Below, in pieces: positions 42,897 to 51,197 of a stretch of DNA of 64,000 nt (its first letter is position 1; every line of letters starts with the position of its first letter). The notes below the pieces were generated by a model. It searched no databases. It was not told the DNA's origin and worked only from the letters and a program-made list of their open reading frames with translations. The position numbers and the translations under genes are program-made. This stretch comes from Deltaproteobacteria bacterium (GTDB lineage: Bacteria; Desulfobacterota; Desulfobaccia; Desulfobaccales; 0-14-0-80-60-11), in NCBI GenBank assembly GCA_021813445.1, contig JAKAKP010000090.1, positions 30,317 through 94,316 of the forward strand, in the 5' to 3' direction.

Positions 42897-43313
42897 TCAG
42901 TCCGCGGCTGCCAAACCCAAGTGGTGCATAATGCGGCGGTGGAAATAGGCGGACGCGTCCTGGTTGCCCATCAGGCCGAAGCGGACTTTGACGGTGGTGA
43001 TCTGGTTGGGTCTGGCCAATAACTGGATCTTGACGGTGGTGTCGGGAGGCTGCACTGCCTCAATGCGAGAGTCAGTGAGGCTATACTGCTGGGAGGAGAT
43101 TTTCAGGCCCAGGTCCTTGCATGCGGCCAGGGCGGCCCTGAAAGTCTCTGGCATGCCCCGGGGATAGTCCTTCTCCATGGTCCCTTCCATCCATTTATAT
43201 GCGCCGATAGCCCCGGTGGCGCCCATGCCGATCAACATAGTCTCGATACATGCCGAGATGAAGAGCAGTCCCACCAGCATCCCTGCCAGCCCTAACCGCC
43301 ATTTTTTCTGCAT
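42897..43313 (-). CDS. small lipoprotein (DUF3568-like)
   Basis: About 138 residues from the ATG at 43313, which has GGGGGAG 6-7 bases upstream. A lipoprotein signal (LGLAGMLVGLLFISACIE) has a Cys at the expected lipidation site. It is followed by a glycine-rich helix (IGMGATGAIGAYKWMEG) and a soluble domain with FRAALAACKDLGLKISSQQYS and a C-terminal KVRFGLMGNQDASAYFHRRI, the pattern of the DUF3568 family. Its role is unknown. The gene ends at a bidirectional terminator. Confidence 0.7.
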   Translation of the reverse strand: MQKKWRLGLAGMLVGLLFISACIETMLIGMGATGAIGAYKWMEGTMEKDYPRGMPETFRAALAACKDLGLKISSQQYSLTDSRIEAVQPPDTTVKIQLLARPNQITTVKVRFGLMGNQDASAYFHRRIMHHLGLAAAD

Positions 43314-43381
43314 CATTTCTCCCCCTTTTTTACGGGCGATATTGCTCTGTCTTATGCCATGATTTTCACGTGGTGTCAACG

Positions 43382-44023
43382 TCATCCTTTTGTCGCGTTC
43401 CGGCCGTAGTCACAATAAGGAAGGATGGGGCAGGCCGAACATTTGGGGTTCCTGGCGGTGCAGATCTGGCGGCCGTGCCAGATCATTTGATGGGAGAATT
43501 TGGTCCAGTGGTCTTGGGGCACCAGCGGCATCAGGTCACATTCGATCTTCACCGGGTCCTTACTGGCAGTAAGACCGAGACGCTGGGCCACCCGGCCCAG
43601 GTGGGTGTCCACCGTAATTCCCGGGATCCCGAAGGCGTTGCCCAGGATGACATTGGCGGTTTTGCGGCCGATCCCCGGAAGCTTGACTAATTCCTCCAGG
43701 GAGGCCGGCACCTGCCCGCGGTATTTTTCTACCAGGGCCTGACAGATGCCCTGGATGCTCTTGGCCTTCTGCCGGAAAAAGCCGGTGGGGTGAAAAGCCG
43801 CCTCCAGATCGGCCAGGGGCGCGGCGGCATAGGCCGCGGCCGTGGGATATTTCTGGAAAATCGCGGGGGTCTCCTGATTGACCCTGACGTCCGTGCATTG
43901 GGCTGACAGTACGGTAGCCACCAGGAGTTCCAGAGGATTGGAAAAATCCAAAGTACAATGGGCGTCCCCATAGTATTGATCTAGCAATTTAAGGACCGGG
44001 CCGATTTTTTCACCGGGTTTCAT
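43382..44023 (-). CDS. nth: endonuclease III
   Basis: 213 residues. The helix-hairpin-helix LPGIGRKTANVILGN carries the catalytic Lys and VDTHLGRVAQRLGL the catalytic Asp. The 4Fe-4S cluster Cys are CTARNPKCSACPILPYC. The enzyme removes oxidised pyrimidines and nicks the abasic site in base excision repair. It stands alone on the minus strand. Confidence 0.96.
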   Translation of the reverse strand: MKPGEKIGPVLKLLDQYYGDAHCTLDFSNPLELLVATVLSAQCTDVRVNQETPAIFQKYPTAAAYAAAPLADLEAAFHPTGFFRQKAKSIQGICQALVEKYRGQVPASLEELVKLPGIGRKTANVILGNAFGIPGITVDTHLGRVAQRLGLTASKDPVKIECDLMPLVPQDHWTKFSHQMIWHGRQICTARNPKCSACPILPYCDYGRNATKG

Positions 44024-44249
44024 GGCTGATTCCTCAATTTTTAGAAAGTCTTATCAGGGAATGAGCGGCATCCCCGGAGGGTGCCCCTAAAACAGGCCTT
44101 GGGGAGGCCGGCTTGCCGACGCAGTTGCCGTCTGCCACTATGGTTTTTGGTTTTTCCTTAAGAAAACGGGCGCAGGACTGGCCCCGCCCTGTCAAAGAAT
44201 GGGCATGGTGTTTCGGAAATCTGCAAGCTTGGTAGAAATTACCGGAAAA

Positions 44250-44654
44250 TTAAGTCTTCTCCAGGTCCTCGGAGGCTGCAGAAAGTGGAGCAGCCTGGAC
44301 CTGGGTTTCCATCACCCCGGCCAAAGTCAAAGGTTCGGAGAATTGCACCGCGATCCCGAAAAAGGGGGACCCTTTTTTCGGGGATTCCACCCGCACTACC
44401 GACCCTGCGCCTTTAAAGTAGGAGATTTCATGATGTTGGTCTGGGGCCAGGGGATCGGCGGAGATGGCGACTGTGAATTCCAGAACCTGCCCGGCTTCCA
44501 CCTGCGGCGGCGACGTGCATTGAAAATACATGCCACCCAAGCTGATGTTGCCCAAAACGCCTTGCGTTTTCTGGGATTTCGCCGCTTTGGGGCGGCCCAC
44601 GTTGAACTCTAGAGGCAGACATTTGGGGAGACGGGGATGTTTGCGCTGGTCCAT
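44250..44654 (-). CDS. PilZ domain protein
   Basis: 134 residues, a single PilZ domain. RKHPRLPKCLPLEF contains the RxxxR-type switch (in diverged form) and NISLGGMYFQC the D/NxSxxG motif that together bind cyclic di-GMP. An AAGGAG site precedes the ATG. It may read out cyclic di-GMP for motility or exopolysaccharide; the neighbouring sugar transferase fusion on the same strand suggests a polysaccharide link, which is inference. Confidence 0.8.
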   Translation of the reverse strand: MDQRKHPRLPKCLPLEFNVGRPKAAKSQKTQGVLGNISLGGMYFQCTSPPQVEAGQVLEFTVAISADPLAPDQHHEISYFKGAGSVVRVESPKKGSPFFGIAVQFSEPLTLAGVMETQVQAAPLSAASEDLEKT

Positions 44655-44735
44655 ATCATACTCCTTATAACGCCTATTCCCAGGTTATTAAAGGGCAGTA
44701 TGAATCTGTCCCGGTTAAGGTCATGAAAGACGCGG

Positions 44736-46508
44736 TTAAGATTGGCTATGCACTATATAATCCGGAAGATTATTCTTATTGTTGCCTTTCTTCCGTCTTT
44801 TCCGCAGAAAATTCTTCATTTCGTTAAAAAGGGTCATGAGGATAATCTTCAGATCAAACCAAAGGGAGCAATTATTCACGTATTCTATATCGTAATGGAT
44901 CCAATCGTTAAAGAATACTTTATCATGGGCCATTGCCTGCCAGAGTCCGGTCACTCCGGGGAGCACGGCCAAGCGGCAATCCCGCCATTTGGGATTATAG
45001 CGCATTTCCTCCATGGATAAAGGCCGGGGTCCCACCAGACTCATGTCACCCTTCGACACATTCCAGAGTTGGGGGATTTCGTCCAGATTGGTGTCCCGGA
45101 GAAATTTGCCGACTTTGGTAATCCGGGGGTCGGCCATGATCTTGAACATGGGTCCGTCCACTTCATTAAAGGCATGGAGTTCGCGCTTTAAGTCTTCCGC
45201 ATCGCTGACCATGCTGCGGAATTTATACATGATAAAATCCCGTCCGTACCGGCCGCAACGGACCTGCCGGAAAAATACGGGGCCGGGAGAATCAAGCTTA
45301 ATGGCTACGGCCACGGCCAGCATCACCGGCGCGAACAGGACCAGGAGAAGGGCAGAGAAAACGATATCGATCAGCCGCTTGGCCATCAGGTAAAAGCCGC
45401 TGGCGGGAACCTGCCAGGCCACATTGCCAAGAATGATCGCCCGGGACTTTTTTCGGGGCGCAGAGCCGGTTACGGCCACGAGAGTCTGATCCCGGATATC
45501 CGCGCCCCCGCCCACGACTGCATCCGCCCCCACCAGACAATGATCCACCCGGGCCAGCGGCCCGATCACGGCGTTTCCCAAGATGACGCTGTTATTGACC
45601 ACGGCTCCGGCTCGAATCTTACAGTCAGGCCCGATAACCGCTGGCCCGAGGATCAAAACCTTTTCTTCAATCTGGCAATTGGCGTCGATGAGATAGGGGG
45701 GGACCCGGATGGAGGAGGGATTAACCCCGGAAGCCGGGGCCGCTGCCGCAAAATCGTCCGGGAGGCCCTTGACGCCCTCAAATTCAACGCGCTTCAGGAT
45801 GATGTCCCGGTTTACCTGAAGATAATCGTCCAGGCTGACAATATTTTGACAATATCCAGGAATTTTCCAGGCAAGCGTGGTCGCGTGGAGGTGGTATAAA
45901 ATCGGGAAAAGTTGTTCTTTGAGATCGAAATAACTATCCGGGGGGATTAAATCCAGGACCCCGGTGGCAAAGAGGTAGAGACCGGCTGGCTTCAGACAGC
46001 TGCGTTTTTCCTGGAAGGGATGGACGCGGTGAATGGCTTTAACCTGATGATTCGCATCAAGCTCCACTCGCCCCATTTTCGCAGGTTCATATTCAATCCT
46101 GATGGTGCCCACAGTGGCCATGGCCTGACGTTGTTGATGAAAAGAGTGCATCAGGGAGAGGTCAGACTGCACCAACAAATCGCCGTTGACCACCCAGAAA
46201 GAATCGCCCCGGATGTCCCCGGCCACCTCCTTGAGGGAGCCTCCCGTGCCCAACGCAGTTTTCCGGATCTGATAATTTATGGGCGGTGGCGAGTGGGACA
46301 GGTAGCCGGCGACCTGGGCTTCGTATTCGGCGCTAACGCAAATTATCAGCTCTTCGACCCCGGCGAGGCTGAAAATTCTGGCCCAATATTGGTATAAGGG
46401 GCAGTTGCAGATGGGCAGGAGAAATTTGGGGACCGGGGCGACAGTGACCCCGCTGAAAGAGGCCAAGCCTCCAGCCAGGATTACGGCACAGGAAGGAGAT
46501 GGGTTCAT
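44736..46508 (-). CDS. sugar nucleotidyltransferase / beta-helix / phosphosugar transferase fusion
   Basis: 590 residues with three modules. Residues 1-250 are a nucleotidyltransferase (AVILAGG, KFLLPICNCPLY, ALGTGGSLKEVAGD, WVVNGDLLV). Residues 275-350 are a left-handed beta-helix with hexapeptide repeats (VIGPDCKIRAGAVVNNSVILGNAVIG). From about 375 comes a membrane hairpin and a bacterial sugar transferase domain (KRLIDIVFSALLLVLFAP, MYKFRSMVSDAE, DELPQLWNV-like IPQLWNVSKGDMSLVGPRP). This last type puts a sugar-1-phosphate on undecaprenyl phosphate. The glycine-rich motif in module 1 is altered (LAGGLASFSGV rather than GxGTRLxP), so catalysis by it is uncertain. Confidence 0.85.
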   Translation of the reverse strand: MNPSPSCAVILAGGLASFSGVTVAPVPKFLLPICNCPLYQYWARIFSLAGVEELIICVSAEYEAQVAGYLSHSPPPINYQIRKTALGTGGSLKEVAGDIRGDSFWVVNGDLLVQSDLSLMHSFHQQRQAMATVGTIRIEYEPAKMGRVELDANHQVKAIHRVHPFQEKRSCLKPAGLYLFATGVLDLIPPDSYFDLKEQLFPILYHLHATTLAWKIPGYCQNIVSLDDYLQVNRDIILKRVEFEGVKGLPDDFAAAAPASGVNPSSIRVPPYLIDANCQIEEKVLILGPAVIGPDCKIRAGAVVNNSVILGNAVIGPLARVDHCLVGADAVVGGGADIRDQTLVAVTGSAPRKKSRAIILGNVAWQVPASGFYLMAKRLIDIVFSALLLVLFAPVMLAVAVAIKLDSPGPVFFRQVRCGRYGRDFIMYKFRSMVSDAEDLKRELHAFNEVDGPMFKIMADPRITKVGKFLRDTNLDEIPQLWNVSKGDMSLVGPRPLSMEEMRYNPKWRDCRLAVLPGVTGLWQAMAHDKVFFNDWIHYDIEYVNNCSLWFDLKIILMTLFNEMKNFLRKRRKKGNNKNNLPDYIVHSQS

Positions 46509-46713
46509 GAGCCTCTAAATTCCGGGAGCCCCCTGGGCTGATGAGGGCAGGGGGTACCCTGGATTGCATATGTGCCTGAAATCCTTCTAACTGCCTTGGA
46601 TAATGAAGCATCTCTGGTTAAGAAAATTTAAAAATTACATTCGCACAGGCGAGAGTCTCAAATCAGATTGAGAGAGGTATCGGCAATAATATCATCTAAC
46701 TGAAAATAATCAT

Positions 46714-46740
46714 CATAAAAAAAGAGAGCCCGGCTCTCTT
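46714..46740 (-). terminator. terminator after murJ
   Basis: AAGAGAGC-CCG-GCTCTCTT (46722-46740) is a perfect 8-bp hairpin directly after the murJ stop; on the minus strand it is followed by TTTTTTATG. The rest of 46509-46713 shows no gene. Confidence 0.8.
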
Positions 46741-46744
46741 GCCA

Positions 46745-48337
46745 CTATTTTTTCCAAAGGGCTTGGAGGCGGGAGGTCAGTTCCTTGAATTCGGGAATGC
46801 TGAGGAAGAATAGGAGCAGGCCGTAAAGGCCGATGCCCAGGGCAATGGCCCCGCCTAGGGCCAAAAATTGGGACGCCAGTCCTCCCCCCAAGCGGAGATG
46901 TAAGGTCTGATAAATCCAGGCTACTGCCAGGCCCATGACCAGGCTTGCCGCCGCGACCTTTAAGAGGTTGGACACCAGGGGGCGCAGTTCGAAGCCTCCC
47001 AGTTTGCGGTAGAGCATGGCCCCGAGGAATAAGAAATTTACAAACATACTTAAGGAGGTGGACAGAGCAATGGCCCGGTGCTGCATGGGGGCCAGGGTGA
47101 GGTTGATGAACAGCAGATTCGCGGCCACGGTAACAAAGGAGCCGATCACCGGTATCCGGGTGTCGTTCAGGGCATAGAACACCGGCACCATGATCTTCAC
47201 CGCGGCAAAGGCAAAAAGGCCCAGCGCGTACCAACGCAGGGCCATGGCTGTTTTTCCGGTGTCCAGGGCGCTGAAGTGGCCGTGCTGGTAAATCAGGGCG
47301 ATGATGGGTTGGGACAGAAAGACCAGCCCGCAGGCGGCAGGTATGGTGACCAGCAGGGCCAGGGACAGAGAGGATTGGAACGCGTCTTTCAACGCCGCAA
47401 AATCCTTGATGGCAGCATGCCGGGAAACCACGGGCAGAGTGGCGATACTTAGGGCCACTCCGAAAAGGCCCATGGGCAGATGAAATAACCGGAACGCGTA
47501 ATTAAGCCAGGAGAGGCTGCCTTGGGGGCAACTGGCGGCATAAAAAGTATTGATAAAAATATTGACCTGGGTGGCGGAAAGACCCACCACCGCGGGCAGC
47601 ATCAGCTTGAAGATGCGGCGCAGGCCCTCGTCCTTGAGATCCAAGGCCCAGATGAAGCGAAAGCCGCAGCGCAAGACTAAAGGTATCTGGGAGAGCAGTT
47701 GCAGCAGGCCGCCGATCAAGACTCCCCAGGCCATGCCAACGATGGGTTGGATGCCGAAGAAGGGGGCGGCCAAGGTCAGGCCCACCCCGAAGACAATGGC
47801 CCCCAGATTGAAAAAGCTGGAGGCCAGGGAGGGAATAAAGAATTTTCCTTCCGTATTGAGGATGCCCATGGCTACCGCGGCCAGGGAGATCAGGAGGAGA
47901 AAGGGAAACATGATCCGGGTCATCAACGCGGTCAGCCCAATTTTGCCGGGCACATTGATGAAATCCCGGGCCATCAGGCTCACAATATCCGGGGCCCAAA
48001 AAAAGCCGGCCAGGACGATGGCCCCGACCAGCAGGGAGAGGCAGATGATGACGTTGTTGGCCAGCCTCCAGGTGCGCTCTTCTCCCCGCAGGTGCCGGTA
48101 TTCGGTGAACACGGTGACAAACGCGGAACTCAGGGCCCCTTCCGCGAAGAGATCCCGGAGCAGGTTGGGAATGCGGTAGGCCACCACAAAGGCATCGAAC
48201 GCGTAGCCGGCGCCGAAGAGCGCGGCAAAGACCTGCTCCCGCACCAGCCCCAGGATGCGGGAGGCAAAGACGGCGATGCTCACGGTGCCTGCGGCCCGGG
48301 CGATCTTCTCAGTATGGTTGGGGGCGGATTTGTCCAA
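46745..48337 (-). CDS. murJ: lipid II flippase MurJ
   Basis: 530 residues with about 14 membrane helices, MviN/MurJ family. The opening RAAGTVSIAVFASRILGLVREQVFAALFGAG and the stretch VVAYRIPNLLRDLFAEGALSSAFVTVFTEY are highly characteristic; conserved Arg and Asp residues in these helices line the central cavity. It moves lipid II across the inner membrane for peptidoglycan synthesis. It is bounded by its own terminator. Confidence 0.95.
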   Translation of the reverse strand: MDKSAPNHTEKIARAAGTVSIAVFASRILGLVREQVFAALFGAGYAFDAFVVAYRIPNLLRDLFAEGALSSAFVTVFTEYRHLRGEERTWRLANNVIICLSLLVGAIVLAGFFWAPDIVSLMARDFINVPGKIGLTALMTRIMFPFLLLISLAAVAMGILNTEGKFFIPSLASSFFNLGAIVFGVGLTLAAPFFGIQPIVGMAWGVLIGGLLQLLSQIPLVLRCGFRFIWALDLKDEGLRRIFKLMLPAVVGLSATQVNIFINTFYAASCPQGSLSWLNYAFRLFHLPMGLFGVALSIATLPVVSRHAAIKDFAALKDAFQSSLSLALLVTIPAACGLVFLSQPIIALIYQHGHFSALDTGKTAMALRWYALGLFAFAAVKIMVPVFYALNDTRIPVIGSFVTVAANLLFINLTLAPMQHRAIALSTSLSMFVNFLFLGAMLYRKLGGFELRPLVSNLLKVAAASLVMGLAVAWIYQTLHLRLGGGLASQFLALGGAIALGIGLYGLLLFFLSIPEFKELTSRLQALWKK

Positions 48338-48533
48338 AGTTTCTCACTAGCGCAGAATCGCCGTCATTATACCACCAGATTGCGAGATTGGGAGAGCCTT
48401 CAAGACTACGAAAATTTTCGGGGCGAGGGAAACGATTAGGTGCAGGATGACTGTCAGAGCTGGTGACTAAGGTACCTGGAGTCTGGTGGTGAATCGGAGT
48501 TGCCCATAACGATGCGGGTGGGAGGCAATCCTC

Positions 48534-49088
48534 TTAACCGGAATTGGCAGCCAAGAATTCCGCCGAAGCATTGGACTTCTTTTTCTTGGCTCGGATCTTG
48601 GTATGAGGGGCTTTTTCCTTTTTTGATCCAGTGGTTACTACTTTGACGGTCTTGGCTGCGTGGCCAGCATGCTTCATCCCGGCTTTATGCAGTCGCCGGG
48701 GGCGGTGAGCTTTTTTCTCCGGCAGCACCTGGAGCGAGGGACTCTCAGGATGGAGGTAGGCATAGGCAGGCTGACCCTGTTCTATCTGGTTCTTGAGAGG
48801 AAAGCTCTCCTGGTGCTGCATCGCTAAGGCAGGGACCACCGGATCCTGAACCCACGTGGCGCTGATGATGCTGGCGGTTCTGAGATTTTCGTCCTGATAG
48901 GGAAGACCGATGATACAAAGCAGGATGATGATTCCTACTCCTACGCCTGTCCCCCCGACCCATCCCAGCCGTACTCTGCGCCGCTGGCATTTGTAAGGGA
49001 GGAATTGCTTGCGGTGACACCGTGACCAGACCCTGAAAAGGGCATACACAAGATAGGCGCAGGCAACAAAGATCAGAGTAGGTAGCAC
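48534..49088 (-). CDS. hypothetical two-helix membrane protein with basic tail
   Basis: About 184 residues from a GTG at 49088 preceded by AAGGAG. Two membrane helices (about 1-20 and 45-65, VGGTGVGVGIIILLCIIGLPY) are followed by a soluble segment and a very basic, Lys/His-rich tail (KKAHRPRRLHKAG, KIRAKKKK). No family recognised. It is divergent from the sigma-54 activator gene at 49263. The base and codon use fit the neighbours. Confidence 0.5.
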   Translation of the reverse strand: MLPTLIFVACAYLVYALFRVWSRCHRKQFLPYKCQRRRVRLGWVGGTGVGVGIIILLCIIGLPYQDENLRTASIISATWVQDPVVPALAMQHQESFPLKNQIEQGQPAYAYLHPESPSLQVLPEKKAHRPRRLHKAGMKHAGHAAKTVKVVTTGSKKEKAPHTKIRAKKKKSNASAEFLAANSG

Positions 49089-49200
49089 CAACTCTCCTTT
49101 GGCGGGGTGAACTCAACATAACAGCATGATTTTGGGAAGTCAACCCAAAATAGCTTATCGGCACAAACTGCCAAAATTCAAATCTAGCGTAAGTGAAAAT

Positions 49201-49220
49201 TGTGTCATATTATTGACACA
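49201..49220. promoter_or_regulatory. palindromic operator TGTGTCA-N6-TGACACA
   Basis: A perfect palindrome with 7-bp arms. Its right half overlaps the -35 box of the promoter at 49213-49241, so a protein bound here would block that promoter. The core TGTCA-N6-TGACA is the same as upstream of the fliL operon. Confidence 0.65.
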
Positions 49221-49241
49221 CTTTCCAAACTAGCGTATAAG
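49213..49241 (+). promoter_or_regulatory. sigma-70-type promoter of the NtrC-type regulator
   Basis: TTGACA at 49213-49218 and TATAAG at 49236-49241 with a 17-base spacer, an almost consensus promoter. The start would fall about ten bases before the GGAGGG site of the gene at 49263. Confidence 0.7.
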
Positions 49242-49262
49242 TGTCCCTGGTGGAGGGAGAAA

Positions 49263-50684
49263 ATGGAGCAGGGTAACGCCAATATTCTGGTCATCGACGA
49301 TGTCCTGGCGGTGCGGCAAAGCCTCCAGGAAATCCTGGGGACCGAAGGTTACGAAGTGGAGACCGCACCCGATGGGGAAAGCGGGTTGCAAAGGGTTAAG
49401 GATCAGCCCTTCGACCTGGTCCTGACCGATTTAGCCCTGCCGGGGCTGGGGGGCATGGATATTCTCAAATATCTGGTGCGCCACCAGCCCGATTGTTCCT
49501 GCATTATCATTACCGGCTACGGCACCATCCAAAACTCCGTGACCGCCATGCGCCTGGGGGCCTTCGATTACCTCTGCAAGCCGGTGGACCCCCAGGAATT
49601 GCGGCTGGTGGTGGCCCGGGCCCTGGAACACCGCCGCTTAAAAAGGGAAAACCTCCAGCTCAAAAAACAGCTCCATAAACGTTATGGCTTCGCCAATATT
49701 GTGGGCAACAGCGAAGCCATCATCCAGGTCTTCGAACTCATCAAAAAGGTGGCGGACACCGACAGCACCGTCTTAATCCTGGGGGAATCGGGCACCGGCA
49801 AAGAACTGATCAACCGGGCCATCCATTACAACAGCATGCGCCGGGAAGGACCGCTAATCCCAGTGAACTGCGCCGCGATTCCGGAAGAATTGTTGGAGAG
49901 CGAACTTTTCGGGCATGAGCGCGGCGCTTTCACCCATGCCATCCGCACCCGGATCGGCCGCTTCGAGCAGGCCAACGGCGGCACCATCTTCCTGGATGAG
50001 ATCGCGGATATGAGCCCCAGCCTGCAGGTTAAGATTCTCCGGGTCTTGCAGGACCGCTCTTTTGAGCGGATCGGCGGGGTGAAGACCATCAAGGTGGATA
50101 TCCGGGTGATCGCCGCCACCAATCAGGACCTGGAGGAGATGGTGCGGAAAGGGCGCTTCCGGGAAGATCTATATTACCGTCTCAACGTCATTCCCATCCG
50201 GGTGCCGCCGCTCCGGGACAGGGCCAGTGACATTCCTTTGCTGGTGCAGCATTTCCTCCATGAATTCAGCCGGAAAAAGAAGAAGCCGACTAAACATCTC
50301 AGTTCCGAAACCATGGACCTCCTGATGCGCTACCCCTGGCCCGGCAATGTCCGGGAATTGGAAAACCTGATGGAAAGACTGGTGATTCTGAGCGAAGGCG
50401 AGGAAATCCCGGCGTCGGAATTGCCGGAACGGTTCCGCAATAAGCCAGCCAGCGCCCCCCAGGCCAAGCCCCAGGAAATCCCGGATAACGGCATTCATCT
50501 CACCGCCGCGGTCCAAGAGTTTGAACGGAACCTGATTCTCAAGGCCTTGGATAAAAGCAATTGGGTGAAAAGCCGGGCCGCACAGTTGCTGAACCTGAAT
50601 CGCACCACCCTGTTAGAGAAAATGAAGAAACAAAACATCTTGCCCGCCTCAAACTTCGCATCAGTTCCCAAGAATTTTTCCTAG
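49263..50684 (+). CDS. sigma-54-dependent response regulator, NtrC/FlrC type
   Basis: 473 residues from the ATG at 49263, with GGAGGG 5-6 bases upstream. The receiver domain has acidic residues in VIDDVL and a phospho-acceptor Asp56 (LTDLALPG), with Lys107 in LCKPVD. The AAA+ domain has GESGTGKE (174-181), and Walker B GGTIFLDEIADM; the sigma-54 contact loop reads GAFTHA (221-226) instead of GAFTGA. A Fis-type helix-turn-helix ends the protein (NWVKSRAAQLLNLNRTTLLEKM). Its position near two flagellar operons and the shared palindromes make it the likely flagellar master activator. No partner kinase is adjacent. Confidence 0.9.
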   Translation: MEQGNANILVIDDVLAVRQSLQEILGTEGYEVETAPDGESGLQRVKDQPFDLVLTDLALPGLGGMDILKYLVRHQPDCSCIIITGYGTIQNSVTAMRLGAFDYLCKPVDPQELRLVVARALEHRRLKRENLQLKKQLHKRYGFANIVGNSEAIIQVFELIKKVADTDSTVLILGESGTGKELINRAIHYNSMRREGPLIPVNCAAIPEELLESELFGHERGAFTHAIRTRIGRFEQANGGTIFLDEIADMSPSLQVKILRVLQDRSFERIGGVKTIKVDIRVIAATNQDLEEMVRKGRFREDLYYRLNVIPIRVPPLRDRASDIPLLVQHFLHEFSRKKKKPTKHLSSETMDLLMRYPWPGNVRELENLMERLVILSEGEEIPASELPERFRNKPASAPQAKPQEIPDNGIHLTAAVQEFERNLILKALDKSNWVKSRAAQLLNLNRTTLLEKMKKQNILPASNFASVPKNFS

Positions 50685-50700
50685 TGTCAAAATCGTGACA
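50685..50700. promoter_or_regulatory. third TGTCA-N6-TGACA site
   Basis: The palindrome TGTCA-AAATCG-TGACA starts at the base after the stop codon of the regulator gene and lies about 115-128 bases before the start of the next gene at 50813. I found no good -24/-12 sequence between, so its target promoter is not clear. Confidence 0.55.
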
Positions 50701-50713
50701 ATTTTAGGCCATT

Positions 50714-50748
50714 TTGACGGCTCTCTTTAAGGGAGCCGTCAATTATTT
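50714..50748 (+). terminator. hairpin after the regulator gene
   Basis: TTGACGGCTC and GAGCCGTCAA pair perfectly over 10 bp around a 9-base loop and are followed by TTATTT, a weak T-run. It probably separates the regulator transcript from the next gene. Confidence 0.6.
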
Positions 50749-50812
50749 GGGTCTGCTTTTTCCCATTTAGAGGGCCAATTGCCTGAATTGCGGTCTTAAT
50801 CAGGAGGCTGGT

Positions 50813-51196
50813 ATGAGTCTTGCTGCTTCAGGGAAAAAAAGCGAGGGAGCTATGTCTACCAGGCGTATGACGTTGCGGCTCATGGCGAAGATCGGGGCGA
50901 TTTTTCTGGCAACGGGATTGATCTTGTCGGCCATGTCCCTGGCGGCCGCGGCCCAATCCTCAGATACCGGGGTTAAACCCTATGTGATCCTGGATGGCGA
51001 ATTTTGGAAGGCCATGGAGAGATTGAGCCAGAAGGATGCCGTTACTTACGGCGATCAGCAGGTGCCCTTGCTGGAAAAGATCGCAGTGTCCTCCCAGTTT
51101 ATGGTGAAAACCAATCTGACCATTATTAAGCAGAATGAGCGGATCATCCATCTGCTGGAAGAACTCAACCGTAAACGCCTGCTCCAGGAGCGATAA
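50813..51196 (+). CDS. hypothetical exported protein
   Basis: 127 residues with an AGGAGG site before the ATG. An N-terminal basic region and hydrophobic segment (MAKIGAIFLATGLILSAMSLAAAA) form a signal peptide or anchor; the rest is helical (LEKIAVSSQFMVKTNLTIIKQNERIIHLLEELNRKR), probably a coiled coil. No family recognised. It overlaps or abuts the next gene and lies between two flagellar activators, so a link to flagellar or envelope assembly is possible. Confidence 0.6.
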   Translation: MSLAASGKKSEGAMSTRRMTLRLMAKIGAIFLATGLILSAMSLAAAAQSSDTGVKPYVILDGEFWKAMERLSQKDAVTYGDQQVPLLEKIAVSSQFMVKTNLTIIKQNERIIHLLEELNRKRLLQER

Positions 51197-51197
51197 A

